Origin: Atrina japonica
Lineage: Eukaryota > Mollusca > Bivalvia > Pterioida > Pinnidae
Reading direction: 5' to 3'
NCBI GenBank assembly: GCA_030159075.1
Contig: BROG01000264.1
Coordinates: forward strand, 401,501-465,500
Length of the DNA stretch: 64,000 nucleotides
Shown: positions 20,739 to 32,640 of the stretch, piece after piece
Numbering within the stretch: position 1 is the first letter of the stretch
How the letters are laid out: each line of letters begins with the position of its first letter
Made by a program: the position numbers and the translations under genes
The notes under the pieces: generated by a model
What the model was told of the DNA's origin: nothing
The model's input: the letters and a program-made list of their open reading frames with translations, nothing else
The model's database searches: none

Positions 20739-22469
20739 ATTGATAAATCAGAAGCCAGTATTCTAATGACGTCATCAAAAACCGTTAAAAAGCGCCCCCT
20801 AGCGGCAAAATTCAAATGGCGTGCCATGGAGCTGCCTATAACTACTGGGGACAAGAAGTCGACTTTGTGTTAACGATACTTACCAAATGAAAGAAGAATT
20901 TATTTTGATTAATGTGATAATCTAGATACATATGGTGGGATATTTATTACCGAAACCGTGACCAAATGACGGTGTGCTTCGATTTTCTTACCTGAAAAAC
21001 AAACTGTTTTGTCAAATCCAGTTGGCAATTTTAGCAAACGAAGCAATATTTTGAAATGAACAAATCAGGGACTAAGAGAAACACATCTATATTATTCATC
21101 AATATGGAAATTATGAAAATAAAATCCGTATTTAGTGCATAAAGTTTTGTTCTGCTTAAGTGTGTAACGACATCGAGCGCTGTTTAGTTAAATGAAACGA
21201 TGCCTCTTATTGGTTATTTGCATCACGTAAATTCATATAATAATTTGCCACAACTAACGCGTTAGAAACGTGTATTGCATGCAAAAATTAAAACTAACAC
21301 GTTAAAATATAATCTTTTACGTTAAGACACTACTTGTATGCAAAAAGTATGTTTATCGCGTTTGTGACCCAATCGGCCTTTCATGTAAAACTGTCCGCCA
21401 CCACATATCTGAAACATTATTGAGTGCGGCGTAAAATACTGCTGGTGGACCGTTTGAGTCCCCGAGGGTATACATAAACCTAGTACCTGGTATTTCGGTA
21501 CCAGTTGTTCATCTTATACTAAAGGAATATTTGGCACCGTTGACACCATTTAAATTCGAAAATTTTCTAAAGCTAAGATAGTCCTTTTTTTTTTACAGTG
21601 GTTACTCTTAGACGGAGTTAGGCTATACTTTCAGATATATTTTTTGACCCTGTATGACACCACTTTATCTTTAGAAAAACACATGCTTTTCAAATTGGAG
21701 CTCAACTGATGACGTCTAATTGACAGAAACGGTATCGTCTTGAGCACTATAACTTTGGTATTATGTCTATAATATACTATTCAAAAATCAAATTCTATAG
21801 CACATGTATAAAAATTCTTAGACCCTGGTGTTGTATTGACCGTAATATTTCTAGACATGTGTTTTTATATGTTGTATTGATCGTAAAATTTATGAAATAT
21901 ATGTTTAAGAAAAAAAAGGTAACTAATCACATGATCGAAATGCAAAACTAAAATTTAAACCGGAACCAATCTCGGCAATGTAACCAAGCGGGCGACATTC
22001 TATTTATCTGTCACTCAAACAGCATCCATATTGACAATAAATGTATTCTGACAAGCGTTCATTCGTTAAATAAATTGAATATTGTTTTCATATTTCAGCA
22101 TATAATCAAGCTATTTTAGAATATGTCTGAAGTTGTATTCCACTGCGCAATGCCCTCATTTTTATCTATGTATTGTATGCCATGAATAAGCAAGAGTGTT
22201 CGATTGCAGCATAAATTCTGAGCGATTTATTTCCAAGATACCAACAAGATATAGATATCGAGTTAATTAAGTACAAAATAAAGAAATAACAATCAACAAT
22301 CGAAACTCAAGACCATTAGAACACGACGAATCAGATGTGCAAATAGTATCAACATGAAGAACAACTGCGAATCCCAAACAGAAAATAGTCCAGGGATAGT
22401 CAGAAAGACCAGCTAAGAAAAGACAGTAAGGGATTACAGAGAGAAAATTTTTGATTATTGTTATGACTA
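20739..22469. other. Right hinge flank
   Basis: Contains an extra direct copy of the element end (about 20,815-20,835) with a CRE (about 20,768), and a dispersed repeat at 21,440-21,780 related to 2,170-2,760. 22,310-22,420 shares sequence with 35,145-35,210. No supportable gene. It is not homologous to the left hinge flank (12,257-13,406). Confidence 0.5.
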
Positions 22470-22472
22470 TAA

Positions 22473-22475
<3 letters not shown>

Positions 22476-22563
<88 letters not shown>
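22476..22563. repeat. (TA)n(GA)n microsatellite at inner palindrome edge
   Basis: About 40 bases of TA then about 48 of GA. It occupies the site that holds (CA)n(TA)n in the left arm; flanking sequence ('aataatacggacatttcagc') matches the left arm. Confidence 0.95.
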
Positions 22564-22568
<5 letters not shown>

Positions 22569-22689
22569 ATACGGACATTTCAGCTTTAGATACAGAGGTC
22601 AACAATACTAAAACTTCATGTTTGTCAGTAGTATTGAAAACCTTTTGACCGAATGCAAAATTCAGTTGTCCGAATTTATACCTGTAGTT

Positions 22690-22965
22690 TTATGATTAAA
22701 GAATATAAAAAATCTCAAATACTAAAGTGCAAACCTTTAGGATGCCCAGGATATAAGTACAAATCTGGTAAAATGAACAAGCATGGACCTTCTAGAAATT
22801 AGGAGGTGGGGTTAGGTGTCATGAGGAGTAAGCATCCCCTGTCGACCGGTCACACCCGCCCTGACTCCACAGTCATGTCCAAAGGAAATACGTGTGGAAC
22901 GAATCCTCGTCACAATTGTTACAGATGTCTCAACAAGCAACTCAACATTTCACTTAAAGTACAGT
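22690..22965 (-). mobile_element. Penelope-like tail fragment
   Basis: Mirror of 11,745-12,010, with the same order of tail motifs in reverse. Confidence 0.75.
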
Positions 22966-23734
22966 GATTTTCAAATTATGATGTAAACGGTAAATTCAAT
23001 TACATCGTGGAATTCATGTGTTATTTGTTGAGCTGGTTGTAAGTGTGGTTTATTTTGAGGATAATTACATTTATTGTTTTTATTTATGTATCTTGGTAAA
23101 ATTAATATTAGTCACTTGTTTCTCCGAGTTTGTTCTTTTCCAACTGGGATTTTCAGAAGATAACGAACATTTTGAATGACAAAAAAAAAAATAAAATAAA
23201 ATAAAAATAAATTCTCTAACAAAAAGATAAAGTTTAATGTTTAGATATTTATTTCCTCTGTCACGAACTCCTTTGCGATGAATCCAGCTTGCTCTTATAT
23301 ATACATCGAAAACTTCACATAATAAAGAGACCTGTTAATTATATTGTATATTGTTAATCATATGTATGTTTCTGTTAGGATGTATTAGAGATATTTTAAA
23401 CGGGTGCCCGATTTTATCATAAACCTTGTAACACGATGCTTGAGACGGTGATAGATTTTAAGAGAAATTGCGTTATTAAAATTTAAATGTTTTCTTACAT
23501 TGCATAATGTGTACCTGTCAGGTAGGTTGTTTTTGAGGTGTTCGTTAACAATATTTGTGAACACATTATACGTTATAGCCGGAACTAAATGCTGGTCACA
23601 TGGATATAGATGTTAAACAGCTGAATGACTGGATAGATAATAAAAGGATTGCTGTATGCTGTCTATATGTTTTGAGTTGCGATTGATATCTGGAAAGAAG
23701 GATTATCATGGAAATGGTGAGATATACATTTCAT

Positions 23735-23984
23735 TTTAAATTTGATTTGATTTGATTTTTTGTTTTACCCCATACTCAACAATCTTTCAGTCATATGATG
23801 GCGTCCAGTTTTTATTGGTGGAGGAGAAACCCCGGATACCCGGGTAAAGACCCCCGACCTTCCGCATGAAAACTGGCAAACTTTCCCACTTAATTCGTAA
23901 TGACCCTAGCAGGATTCGAGGTGAGAGGCCTTGTGATTTAAAGCACAATGCTCTAACCACCCGGCCACTAAGGCCCCACATTTC
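23735..23984 (-). mobile_element. SINE B, mirror copy
   Basis: Reverse complement of 10,712-10,960, including the (AATC)-like tail and the tRNA-like head at the high-coordinate end. A few bases are deleted next to the B box. Confidence 0.85.
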
Positions 23985-25199
23985 ATTTTAAATTCTTATT
24001 ACATTTAGTTGAGTTTTTGACTACAATAATTACGAAACAAAAGCTATTATATACATTTATCTATTGTATAATCATATTTGCAAACAATTTATCAAAAATA
24101 CTAACAAGAAGACAGACGGAAACCTGCACCAGGGATATATTTCAGGGCATGATATCATGTTAAGAAGAGGCGAAAGACGTCGTGATTAGAAGCATAATGT
24201 TATTATCACTCAGCCAAAAAGCAATCTTGTAGAAACTGGTGTACATCTCTTTTAAAGTCCTATTCATTCAATGGTGACATGGGTAGTCAACTTGAACAAG
24301 TTGGCAATATATTATATAACATTCAATAAATAAACTTTTGAGTTTTGAGTTTTACGACAGTCAGGTAAACATACTTGTAACTGAATGTAAAATAAAATGT
24401 AAATGAATGCAAATTTTATGCAGCTTTATATAGGATAGTGCCCCCCCACCCCCCCACCCCCACCCCCAGTTTAGTTCAGATTGGCGCTTTGGTAACGGAG
24501 ATGTCGAATGTGTGCAAAAGTTAAAGTTAACGCAGGTAGATAGAAAAAAGATGATTGCAAAGGACCATCACCAGTCTTAGACTCAGCCAACCTTGAAAAA
24601 ACACATCATAATGATGCCCGCAAGGTTAAAAATTGTGGTTTAAATTTTGTAAATATAACCGTTCATGTAATGATATATGTAATAGAAATGTATCTCTGAA
24701 TATTTGCTTTACTTGTCAATCCCAAAAGTCAAACATAGACTCCGCAATATCAATCAATAGCAAGGTGTACTATCATAATATAGGGGTAACTGAGTTATCA
24801 TTGCTAAAAATAAATATAAAATTTGGTTTCTGACTGATACAAATTCTGAATTCTGACATTACACTTTGCCAGTTAGTTTAAGTGGGTTAGTTTGGTTAAT
24901 GAGTTAAGATAGGGGTTTACAGAAGTAATGACATGTTAAATTTCCGCGCATATAATTTTGATTCATAGACTCCTGGGTTTGTATTTGTGATAAACCATGC
25001 TACAACTGATATACGAATAAGATGAGAAATCACTTTTAGTAGCAATATCTTATTTCATACAAGTATTTTTCCTCCCATACTTCGATTACTTTGGCTGGAA
25101 TATATTAAATTAGTTGTCCACATTTTAATCCTTAAGGATAATGCACAAAACAGCATTTGTCCCGACTACTTTTTACTTTCTTAATTTCACAGTGGTTTT

Positions 25200-25480
25200 T
25201 GGCTGTAAGGTTATCTCTAATTTTGGGTATGTATGGTGTTTTACACCGCATTTACAACATTCCAGTTATACGGTGGCAGAAACACTTATTAGTGGATAAG
25301 ATAACCCTGTTATCCGGGAAAACGGCACTGACCTTCCGCAAAAAAGTGGCACATTTTCTCTAAATAATCAGCTTAACTGGCAGTGGGGCTTGACCTTGCG
25401 CTGACCATAAGTGAGATCCTTCATGGTTCAAATCGCGATGCTCCTACCAGTCTTGCCTCGGAGGTCCCTCTTCATTGATA
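25200..25480 (-). mobile_element. SINE C, mirror copy
   Basis: Reverse complement of 9,040-9,290, upstream of laccase 2. Confidence 0.65.
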
Positions 25481-25580
25481 CCAACCCGATTTGTTACGTG
25501 GAATTTTAATATATTTCAAATGTCTGGCAACAGAACACTTTTCTAATAGGCATTGTAATGGGCGTAGAACACGAAGCCAA

Positions 25581-25586
25581 TATAAA
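25581..25586 (+). promoter_or_regulatory. Candidate TATA box of laccase 2
   Basis: TATAAA about 290 bases before ATG 25,875, conserved with 8,926-8,921 of laccase 1. Confidence 0.4.
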
Positions 25587-25617
25587 TCCCCACTAAAGTA
25601 AGAGGGAAAACAGTCAC

Positions 25618-25878
25618 TTGTGCACGTGGCAATCACTGGATTTCCCTCTGATAGCAAATAGACAGCACACAATATTCTTTACCTTGTCAGACCACAAAAT
25701 AACACGGGGACGATCGTACAGGTTACGTGTATTTACGACATATACAAATCTCGTGATCTCTTTTTTGTTCTCGATGAATTTCATTTTAAAGTCTTCATTA
25801 CTGCTATCATTCCTTTTAGCGTTATCTGTAAATCGTGGGCTACCACGATTCCTGTTACTTTGTGGCCTGTTTGTATGA
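25618..25878 (+). other. Upstream ORF overlapping the laccase 2 start
   Basis: 86 codons; its TGA overlaps the laccase ATG as ATGA (25,875-25,878), as in laccase 1. The start, first 40 codons and last 20 codons match the left copy; the middle differs by compensating indels. Confidence 0.35.
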
Positions 25879-27917
25879 ATACTATTATCTACTTCTGTTT
25901 TCTTTTACAGCTGATCCTTTGCAGTTTCTTTATGTTGATGATTCCTGTCCGTGTCGAATGCTTCACGTGTGACAAATCCGCCAAAACCTGCGAGACGTCT
26001 TTAATCATAGAACATTATTTGACAATGATGCATTCAGTTCATGGAGCAGTTTTTCCTGCCGATGGTAAACTGTGGAAGTATGATGTAACCAACACGTCTG
26101 GGGCGACACCTATTGATCCAGGGGAGGTAATTACCACTGATGGATTTGAAAGACAACAACTTTTAGTTGTGGCAAATAGGTCTATGCCAGGACCAGACAT
26201 TATTGTGTACGAAGGACAAATGCTTAGAATCTATGTTCACAACAAACTTCCGTCCGAGACTGTTTCACTTCATTGGCACGGACTGCCGCTAAAAGGAACT
26301 CCGTATATGGACGGCGCAGCCTTTATAACACAGTGCCCTATTCTACCAGGAGAAACTTTCAAGTACGAATTTGAAGCTACTCCCAAAGGAACTTATTGGT
26401 ATCATTCTCACATAGGGACCCAGCGAGGAATGGGGCTATACGGCCCACTAATTATTCGTGAACGCGACACCAATCCTATAGATGAATACATTCTCCAAAT
26501 ACAAGAATGGAACCACGAAATAGGCTCAGACCTGGCTTTTGAACAAGGAAATTATGGTGTTTACGTCGACAGAATAAAGTATGGGCCGTCAGTATCAATC
26601 GATGGAACATATTTTACTGCGTTACTTGAGAATAGTGGATTGATTAATGGGAAAGGTAGAATTGTTGATGCTACAACTGGAACCAATAACGGTGCCCCAC
26701 TAGAAGTATTCAACGTGCAATTTGGGAAACATTACAGGTTCCGGATAATCGCAGTCGGGGTACTCTATCCCTTTCGGATATCTGTAGATGGACACCCCCT
26801 TCGCATAGTAGCATCTGACGGCCACGACGTCAAACCTATCACTGTGGAATCTGTCATTATCCAACCCGGGGAAAGGTTTGATTTCATACTTGACGCAAAT
26901 CAGACTGCTGGTAATTACTGGATTCGAGGAAAGACTTTACAGATTAATAGAAACACTGAAGTCCAAGCCATTCTACGGTATTCTGGTGCACTCGAGGAAG
27001 AACCGACAACAACACAGAATTGTAACGAGAACACCACCTGTGTTGTGTTAAATTGTCCGTTTTCTTATTTCCCGAAAAATGAATACATACAATGTTTACT
27101 CCTTGATCACCTCAAATCGGCAAGAAGTGACGATCCAGCACCCCCTGTCACGGATGGGAAATTTCAAGAATATTTTGTAAATTTTGTTCGCCCTCAGCTA
27201 AAAGCCACTGTAAATGGTATACGCTTTGTCAATCCGACAGTTTCTGGTATATCACAGCCATCACATATAAACTCCAGATGTGAAAATGAGGACTGTACTG
27301 GGGAAAATATATGTTCGTGTACCAATTTCATGGATATACATAGAGATAACACTGTACAACTGGTGTTATTCAGTATGGGCACTGGCAGTCTGTTCTCTCA
27401 TCCTATTCATTTGCATGGACATTCGTTTTACGTATTAAAAATGGGATTTGCAAATTACAATGAGACAACAGGAAAATTAATTTCACCGAATTCGGATATA
27501 TATTGTCCAGGTGGACCCTCTGTAATCTGCAGGAACCCGACCTGGAGTAATGCGTCGTGGGTTAAAGGAAATATCCCGGGATTGGAGTTAGATAATCCAA
27601 TACTAAAGGACACAATTATTGTTCCTGTTGGAAGCTACGTGGTCGTCCGTTTCAAGGCAGACAACCCGGGATTGTGGATGCTTCACTGTCATATACAAAT
27701 CCATATATCGTTGGGAATGACTATTCTTCTGAATGAATCGTTTTCCGAATTACCGGATACTCCCGACGGTTTTCCTGTTTGTGGTGTTTATCCATCTAAG
27801 ACTAAATATGATACTACTACAGCCCCACAATCATCAACTTTGACAACGAAAGCTCCAATGCGACCTATTGTCTTACTGCTTTATTCAATTTTTGCTTCTT
27901 CTTGGGCTGTGTCATAA
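25875..27917 (+). CDS. Laccase-type multicopper oxidase, copy 2 (deleted C-terminus)
   Basis: 680 residues in one open frame. The four copper motifs are intact: HWH at 133-135, HSH at 177-179, HPIHLHGH and HCHIQIH with its axial Met at the positions of copy 1. A deletion removes the end of exon 1, the intron and the start of exon 2; the frame changes at the join, so the membrane helix and cytoplasmic tail of copies 1 and 3 are replaced by a short hydrophobic end (IVLLLYSIFASSWAVS). The enzyme may be secreted, or the new tail may act as a lipid-anchor signal; both are inference. Residues after HSH (GMGLYGPL) differ from copies 1 and 3 as a block. Same start-site question as copy 1. Confidence 0.85.
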   Translation: MNTIIYFCFLLQLILCSFFMLMIPVRVECFTCDKSAKTCETSLIIEHYLTMMHSVHGAVFPADGKLWKYDVTNTSGATPIDPGEVITTDGFERQQLLVVANRSMPGPDIIVYEGQMLRIYVHNKLPSETVSLHWHGLPLKGTPYMDGAAFITQCPILPGETFKYEFEATPKGTYWYHSHIGTQRGMGLYGPLIIRERDTNPIDEYILQIQEWNHEIGSDLAFEQGNYGVYVDRIKYGPSVSIDGTYFTALLENSGLINGKGRIVDATTGTNNGAPLEVFNVQFGKHYRFRIIAVGVLYPFRISVDGHPLRIVASDGHDVKPITVESVIIQPGERFDFILDANQTAGNYWIRGKTLQINRNTEVQAILRYSGALEEEPTTTQNCNENTTCVVLNCPFSYFPKNEYIQCLLLDHLKSARSDDPAPPVTDGKFQEYFVNFVRPQLKATVNGIRFVNPTVSGISQPSHINSRCENEDCTGENICSCTNFMDIHRDNTVQLVLFSMGTGSLFSHPIHLHGHSFYVLKMGFANYNETTGKLISPNSDIYCPGGPSVICRNPTWSNASWVKGNIPGLELDNPILKDTIIVPVGSYVVVRFKADNPGLWMLHCHIQIHISLGMTILLNESFSELPDTPDGFPVCGVYPSKTKYDTTTAPQSSTLTTKAPMRPIVLLLYSIFASSWAVS

Positions 27918-27959
27918 AGGTCGAAGTGTATCTATCGCAGATAACTATGGAACTAGAAC

Positions 27960-28620
27960 CAATAGGGGACCAAAATTAACCAATACATCTCATGAACCAA
28001 TGATCAAATTACTTAAAATTCGTATGCATGATTGTCAATGTCTATACAGTTTGCAAATTATGTCCATAAACGAGCCAACAATATACCAGTATCTATGAGA
28101 AAGCTGTTAGTAATAATCTAGGGATCATTTTTACAAAATTTCAACGGCATGTGGACAAAGGTCAGGGTCACAGGCATCTGAATAGAAAACTAAGTCCAGG
28201 ATTCCAAAAGGCGCCAAATCTGTGTATTGTTTCACTCAGGTGTCCGTTAATGCTGAGTGGGTTTTGTTTCGTATTTTTAATTTGAACAAAATTTGGCATA
28301 TGTTCATCGTGATAATTATCTTTCAAAATGATTGGCGTCTCTGCCCTTTAATTATCGAGATGGTAACTGAACTATTAACTGATGTGTTTTATATTTAATC
28401 ATGTAATCCTATCTAAAAATTATGTTTCACGTTTTACAATATTTTTATTTTATTAAAGTATAAATAAAAAAAATTTTTAATATTAAAATTTGCTTTATTT
28501 TTTGTCAAAGTTATCTTCAGGACGTCTTTTTTGTAAACACTTAAATTTCTTCCTTTTGTAGACGTAAGTTCCAGTTTGCCATGTGTTCTGTCACACACAC
28601 CCGCTATGAGCCCAAAGGCA
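27960..28620. other. Non-coding DNA downstream of laccase 2
   Basis: Mirror of 3,900-4,555; the adjoining 0.86 kb of the left arm is missing here. No gene seen. Confidence 0.5.
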
Positions 28621-28639
28621 AACTCAAATAAAAAAAATC

Positions 28640-29430
28640 GTGGCTTGAATTACCGCCATAATCGGTAGAAATGGTTCGGCAACCACTATCGAACGGGACA
28701 TTTTAACATTTATACGACAAACACGATGATTTCGGCTTTCCCATCGTAAACTCCCCATATTTAAGTAGTAATATATCACAATCACATGCATATGGCGTTT
28801 ATATTTCATTGACACAGGGATATCAAAAACCACGCTTAATGTTAAAGTTCCGCAAATTTGACGGTCGATTTCTCTGTTTCACTTAGTGAAATTTTAAGTT
28901 GCCTTTCGATAACGGTTGTTGCGAAGTCTGTATCAATTGCGACGAGGATTCGTTCCCCACGTATTTTATTTGGATTCAACTGTGAACTAACTGCTGGTGT
29001 GGCCGGTCAACAGGGGATGCCTTTTCCATGGCACCTGATCTTTTAATTTACAGGAGCTGCCCTGGCTCAGTCGGTAGCGCGCACGACTTTGGATCGTGAG
29101 GTCGTGAGTTCGAGTCCCGCCGGCGACAGGTTGTTTCCTGTCTTTCGAATGAGACATTAAAAACTGGAAGTCCCGTGTCACAGTAGGTATCGGCACGTTA
29201 AAGAACCCTCACTGCTCAATAGTCAAAAGTGTCGAGCATAGGCCAAAAATTTGAAGCCCTTCACCGTCATTTGGTGACGTCTCCATATGAGTGAAATATT
29301 CTTTGAGTTGGACGTTAAACAACAATAAACAAACCAATTTAATTTTCAGAGTTCCGTGTTTGTCCAGTTTACCAGATTCGGGTTTATATCGTGGACATCC
29401 TAGAGACATCCTTAATACTTTGGTATCTGA
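28640..29430 (+). mobile_element. Penelope-like tail split by a SINE
   Basis: Mirror of 3,272-3,800: decayed final RT codons, then the tail motifs ('gcgacgaggattcgttcc', 'ggtcaacaggggatgcc'). It is interrupted by SINE A at 29,053-29,334 and resumes at 29,338. Confidence 0.75.
29053..29334 (+). mobile_element. SINE A copy, private to the right arm
   Basis: Best-preserved head in the window: 'ctggctcagtcggtagcgcg' A box and 'gagttcgagtcccgccgg' B box. Short direct repeats resembling 'tttaattt' flank it, and the left arm has the uninterrupted site near 3,385. Confidence 0.9.
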
Positions 29431-29999
29431 GGTTTAGACACCATATTGATTTTTTTAATATTTTACACCAAATTATTAACCAATGACTTAAAATACACTG
29501 GAAATTGTCCACTTGTCTGAGAACTGGTGACCAATACAGAAGACCGGTCAATACAGAAATTGTAACCGGTCTAATACAGAATTTTCACTTCCGGTTCTTA
29601 ATCATGAATTGGAGCATTGAGAAAATGACACCGCTTCGGAAATAGTAACGGATAAATCGGTAGTAAACTGAAATGGACTGTAATCGATTTCCCAACGATT
29701 GAACATTCATGAATGGACTTTCTATATTTAGCAGACGAAAACAAAGAAAATTTAAGTCCCTGACTGACTGTGATAGGCATTTTGACCCATGTCAGTATCA
29801 TGACATTATAACTAACACAGTCTATGTTTGACCAAATGTTACATGGGATATACACTGTCAATGAATTCCATATGGGACGAAAGCAAAGATGTCTGTATGT
29901 CTGTACGATCGTTTGCGTTTTCTCAGAATGTAGATCAATAAACATAATTTTTTTGTAAACAAAATTTTTAGGCCCTATTAGATAAAATTGTATACAAAT

Positions 30000-30480
30000 A
30001 TTATAGACATAATACCACAGTTATTATGCTCAAGACGATCGTTTCTGTTAATTAGACTTCATCAGTTGAGCTACAATTTTTAAGTTTTTCTAAAGAGAAA
30101 GTGGTATCAGACAAGGCCAAATAATATATCTAAACGCATAGCCGAAATCCGTCTAAGAGTAACCACTGTAATAAGATGACTATAAGAATTTGGATTTTTA
30201 AATGGTATTATCAGTGCCAAATACCACTTTAGTATAAGATTATCAGCTGGAACCGAAATACCAGGTACTAGGTTTATGTTTACCCTCGGGGAATCAAACG
30301 GTACACCAGCAGTGGTTGTAAATATTATAACCGTATACCAAAGTTATCATGCTCGAGACGATCGTTACTGTCAATTAGACTACAGTTGAGCTACAATTTT
30401 TTATTTTTTCTAAAGAGACAGTGGTATCAGACAAGGCCAAATAATATATCTAAACATATAGTTAAAATCCGTTTTAGAGT
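30000..30480. repeat. Dispersed repeat, mirror copies
   Basis: Inverted counterpart of 2,170-2,760, without the MITE insertion. Confidence 0.75.
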
Positions 30481-31059
30481 AACCATTTACCCGTGTGTTA
30501 TTAGATCTATCAGCAAAAGATCTTAAAATTTATGAATCAATTCTCAATATTTTTACAAAGAACGCGGCATTTGTACGTTTAAGGTGTTTTGTCACCCCCG
30601 CCCAAATATATTTGTCCAGAACAAAAACGAGTTGCAATGTGAATATGAACAGCTCTGACATTTTTTTTTACAACTGAACATTTCTGGGAAACTGTGTCTG
30701 GAAGCTAGAAAATATCCCATCGCTTTTTAATCTAACAGCGGTATATTTTTAACGATAAAGAGTCATAGTTCAATGCCTGGAGGATACTCAGCCGACAGTC
30801 TCTCCGATTTTAAGTAACTCTTTTTTGCCAATCCAACCTTTTTAGCTCACCTGACTCAACGGGATATGTGAGCTTATGCCATCACTTGGAATCCTTCGTT
30901 TGTCTGTCGTAAACTTTTTTTTTAAATCTTCTCCTCTGTAACCATTAGACTTTATGGAACCAACCTGGGCCATACACATCCTTGGGGTGTCTAGATTCAA
31001 AATTTTATCCGGTATGCTTTTCGACCATCCAACATGGCCGTCATAGCTGTAAATAGAAC

Positions 31060-31960
31060 CTAGGGGTAAAACTGTAGTTTTTGGCAAATAGCCCAAAAAC
31101 GAAACAAAACTTATTCGCCAGAAAATGATCGGCAAGACGAGATCTATCTACCCTGGAAATTTCGGATGACACAATTTTGAGTTACCGCCCCTGAAATGTG
31201 GATTTTTGATGATTTTCGGAGATTTTGGCAAATAGCTCACAAACGAAACAAAACACGTCACAACTAATTCGCCAGAAATGAACGGCACGACAAGATCTAT
31301 CTACCCTAAAAATTTCGGATGAGTCTGATGACCCGATTTTGAGTTATTGCTCCTGAAATGTTGATTTTTAATGTTTTTCGTAATTTTTTAAAATGATACG
31401 AAATGAATCAAAAAAGCTGGCCAAAAAATGATCAACAGGACAAGATTTACCTATGTTAAAAATTTTGGAAAAATCTAATATATCAATTTTGAGTTATGGC
31501 CCCCGAAATGTCGAATTTTAGCGATATTCATGGTTTTCGGATATTATCTTCAGCTAGGTATATAAATGGTGGAGTGGAACAATACTTTACACAAAGTATC
31601 CCCATGTACCCTAGATATGTCTTTTGAGGTACTAAGGCCTGTCTGACCTACAGTCTAGAAACTAGGTCACAGTTACTGAAAATTGTTCACATTTCGTTTC
31701 CGGAGCAGAAACCCTAAACTACTGGGTGTATTGGGACCATATTCACACAAATGATCCTCATGTCTCTTAAATGTGTCTGTTGGGGTATTAAAGCCTGTCT
31801 GACCTACTTTCTGAAAACTAGGTCACAGTTACTGAAGATCTTTTCCGGAGCAGAAATCCTAACCTACTAGATGTATTGCAACCATACTTCACACAAATGA
31901 TCCTCATGTGCCCTAGATGTGCCGGTCTGAACTACTTTCTGGAAACTATGTCACAATCAC
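31060..31960. repeat. Mirror of the two tandem arrays
   Basis: Reverse complement of the arrays at 1,140-1,595 (here 31,060-31,520) and 710-1,085 (here 31,580-31,960), with the same units and similar copy number. Confidence 0.8.
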
Positions 31961-32640
31961 AGAAAATCATTTCCGCAGCGTGCACATTGTCTAGGTTCAT
32001 TACACAACATGCAGAGGGATGTTTGTTGCTGTGACCTAATGTTGATCCAAATGTTTTGCTCACCTAGACTTACTAGTAGTCATTTACCATATGAATATTC
32101 CTGCGTTAAGCATTTTGTTTCAGTCCATTGTGGGCAAAGTACTGCAGCTACGGCCATGAAAATTCACATGCACATTGGCTAGGGTTATTACTCAACAATG
32201 CTGGTTGCTGTGACATAATTTTGACCAAAATTATAACAATCATAAAAGAGGCAAGATGTATGGTCTGCCTTCGCGACCATCTAACGTTTTAGCTCACCTG
32301 ACCAAAGTCCACGTGAGTTTTTCTCATCACTTGAGGTCTGTCATCATAAACTTTTACATTCTGATCATCTTCTTAAAAAAAAAAAATAAATAAATAAAGA
32401 AATTAAAAACATGGCTGCCAGTGCTGGACAAACATGGTTTAAAATTAGACCCTATGGGCAAAACATAATGTGATCATCTCCTCTTTAAGTATTGAACCAA
32501 GTTGCATTTACGGTCCTTTAGTAAGATTGCTCAAATTTTGCCCTTCCACCAAAAAAAACATGGCCATGAGCGCAAAACATGGTTAATCATTGAATCCAAT
32601 GGAAAAACACATTCAGAGATATCCCTGACCTTGTGCAGGT

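Larger units (their letters stand above)
22470..32640. repeat. Right arm of giant inverted duplication
   Basis: Reverse-complement partner of 40-12,255, read away from the hinge in mirrored order: TA/GA array, Penelope tail, SINE B, SINE C, laccase 2, dispersed repeat, tandem repeats. It carries two deletions relative to the left arm, one of which removes the laccase intron and part of the last exon, and one private SINE insertion at 29,053-29,334. The spacer between the arms (12,256-22,469) contains the virus-like element. An assembly join of two haplotypes in opposite orientation is a serious alternative to a genuine duplication. Confidence 0.9.

Noticed and set aside
29080..29130. Apparent tRNA gene (A and B boxes)
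   Set aside because: It is the head of a SINE; the same head recurs in eight copies with SINE body and tail, and no clean cloverleaf acceptor stem is visible.
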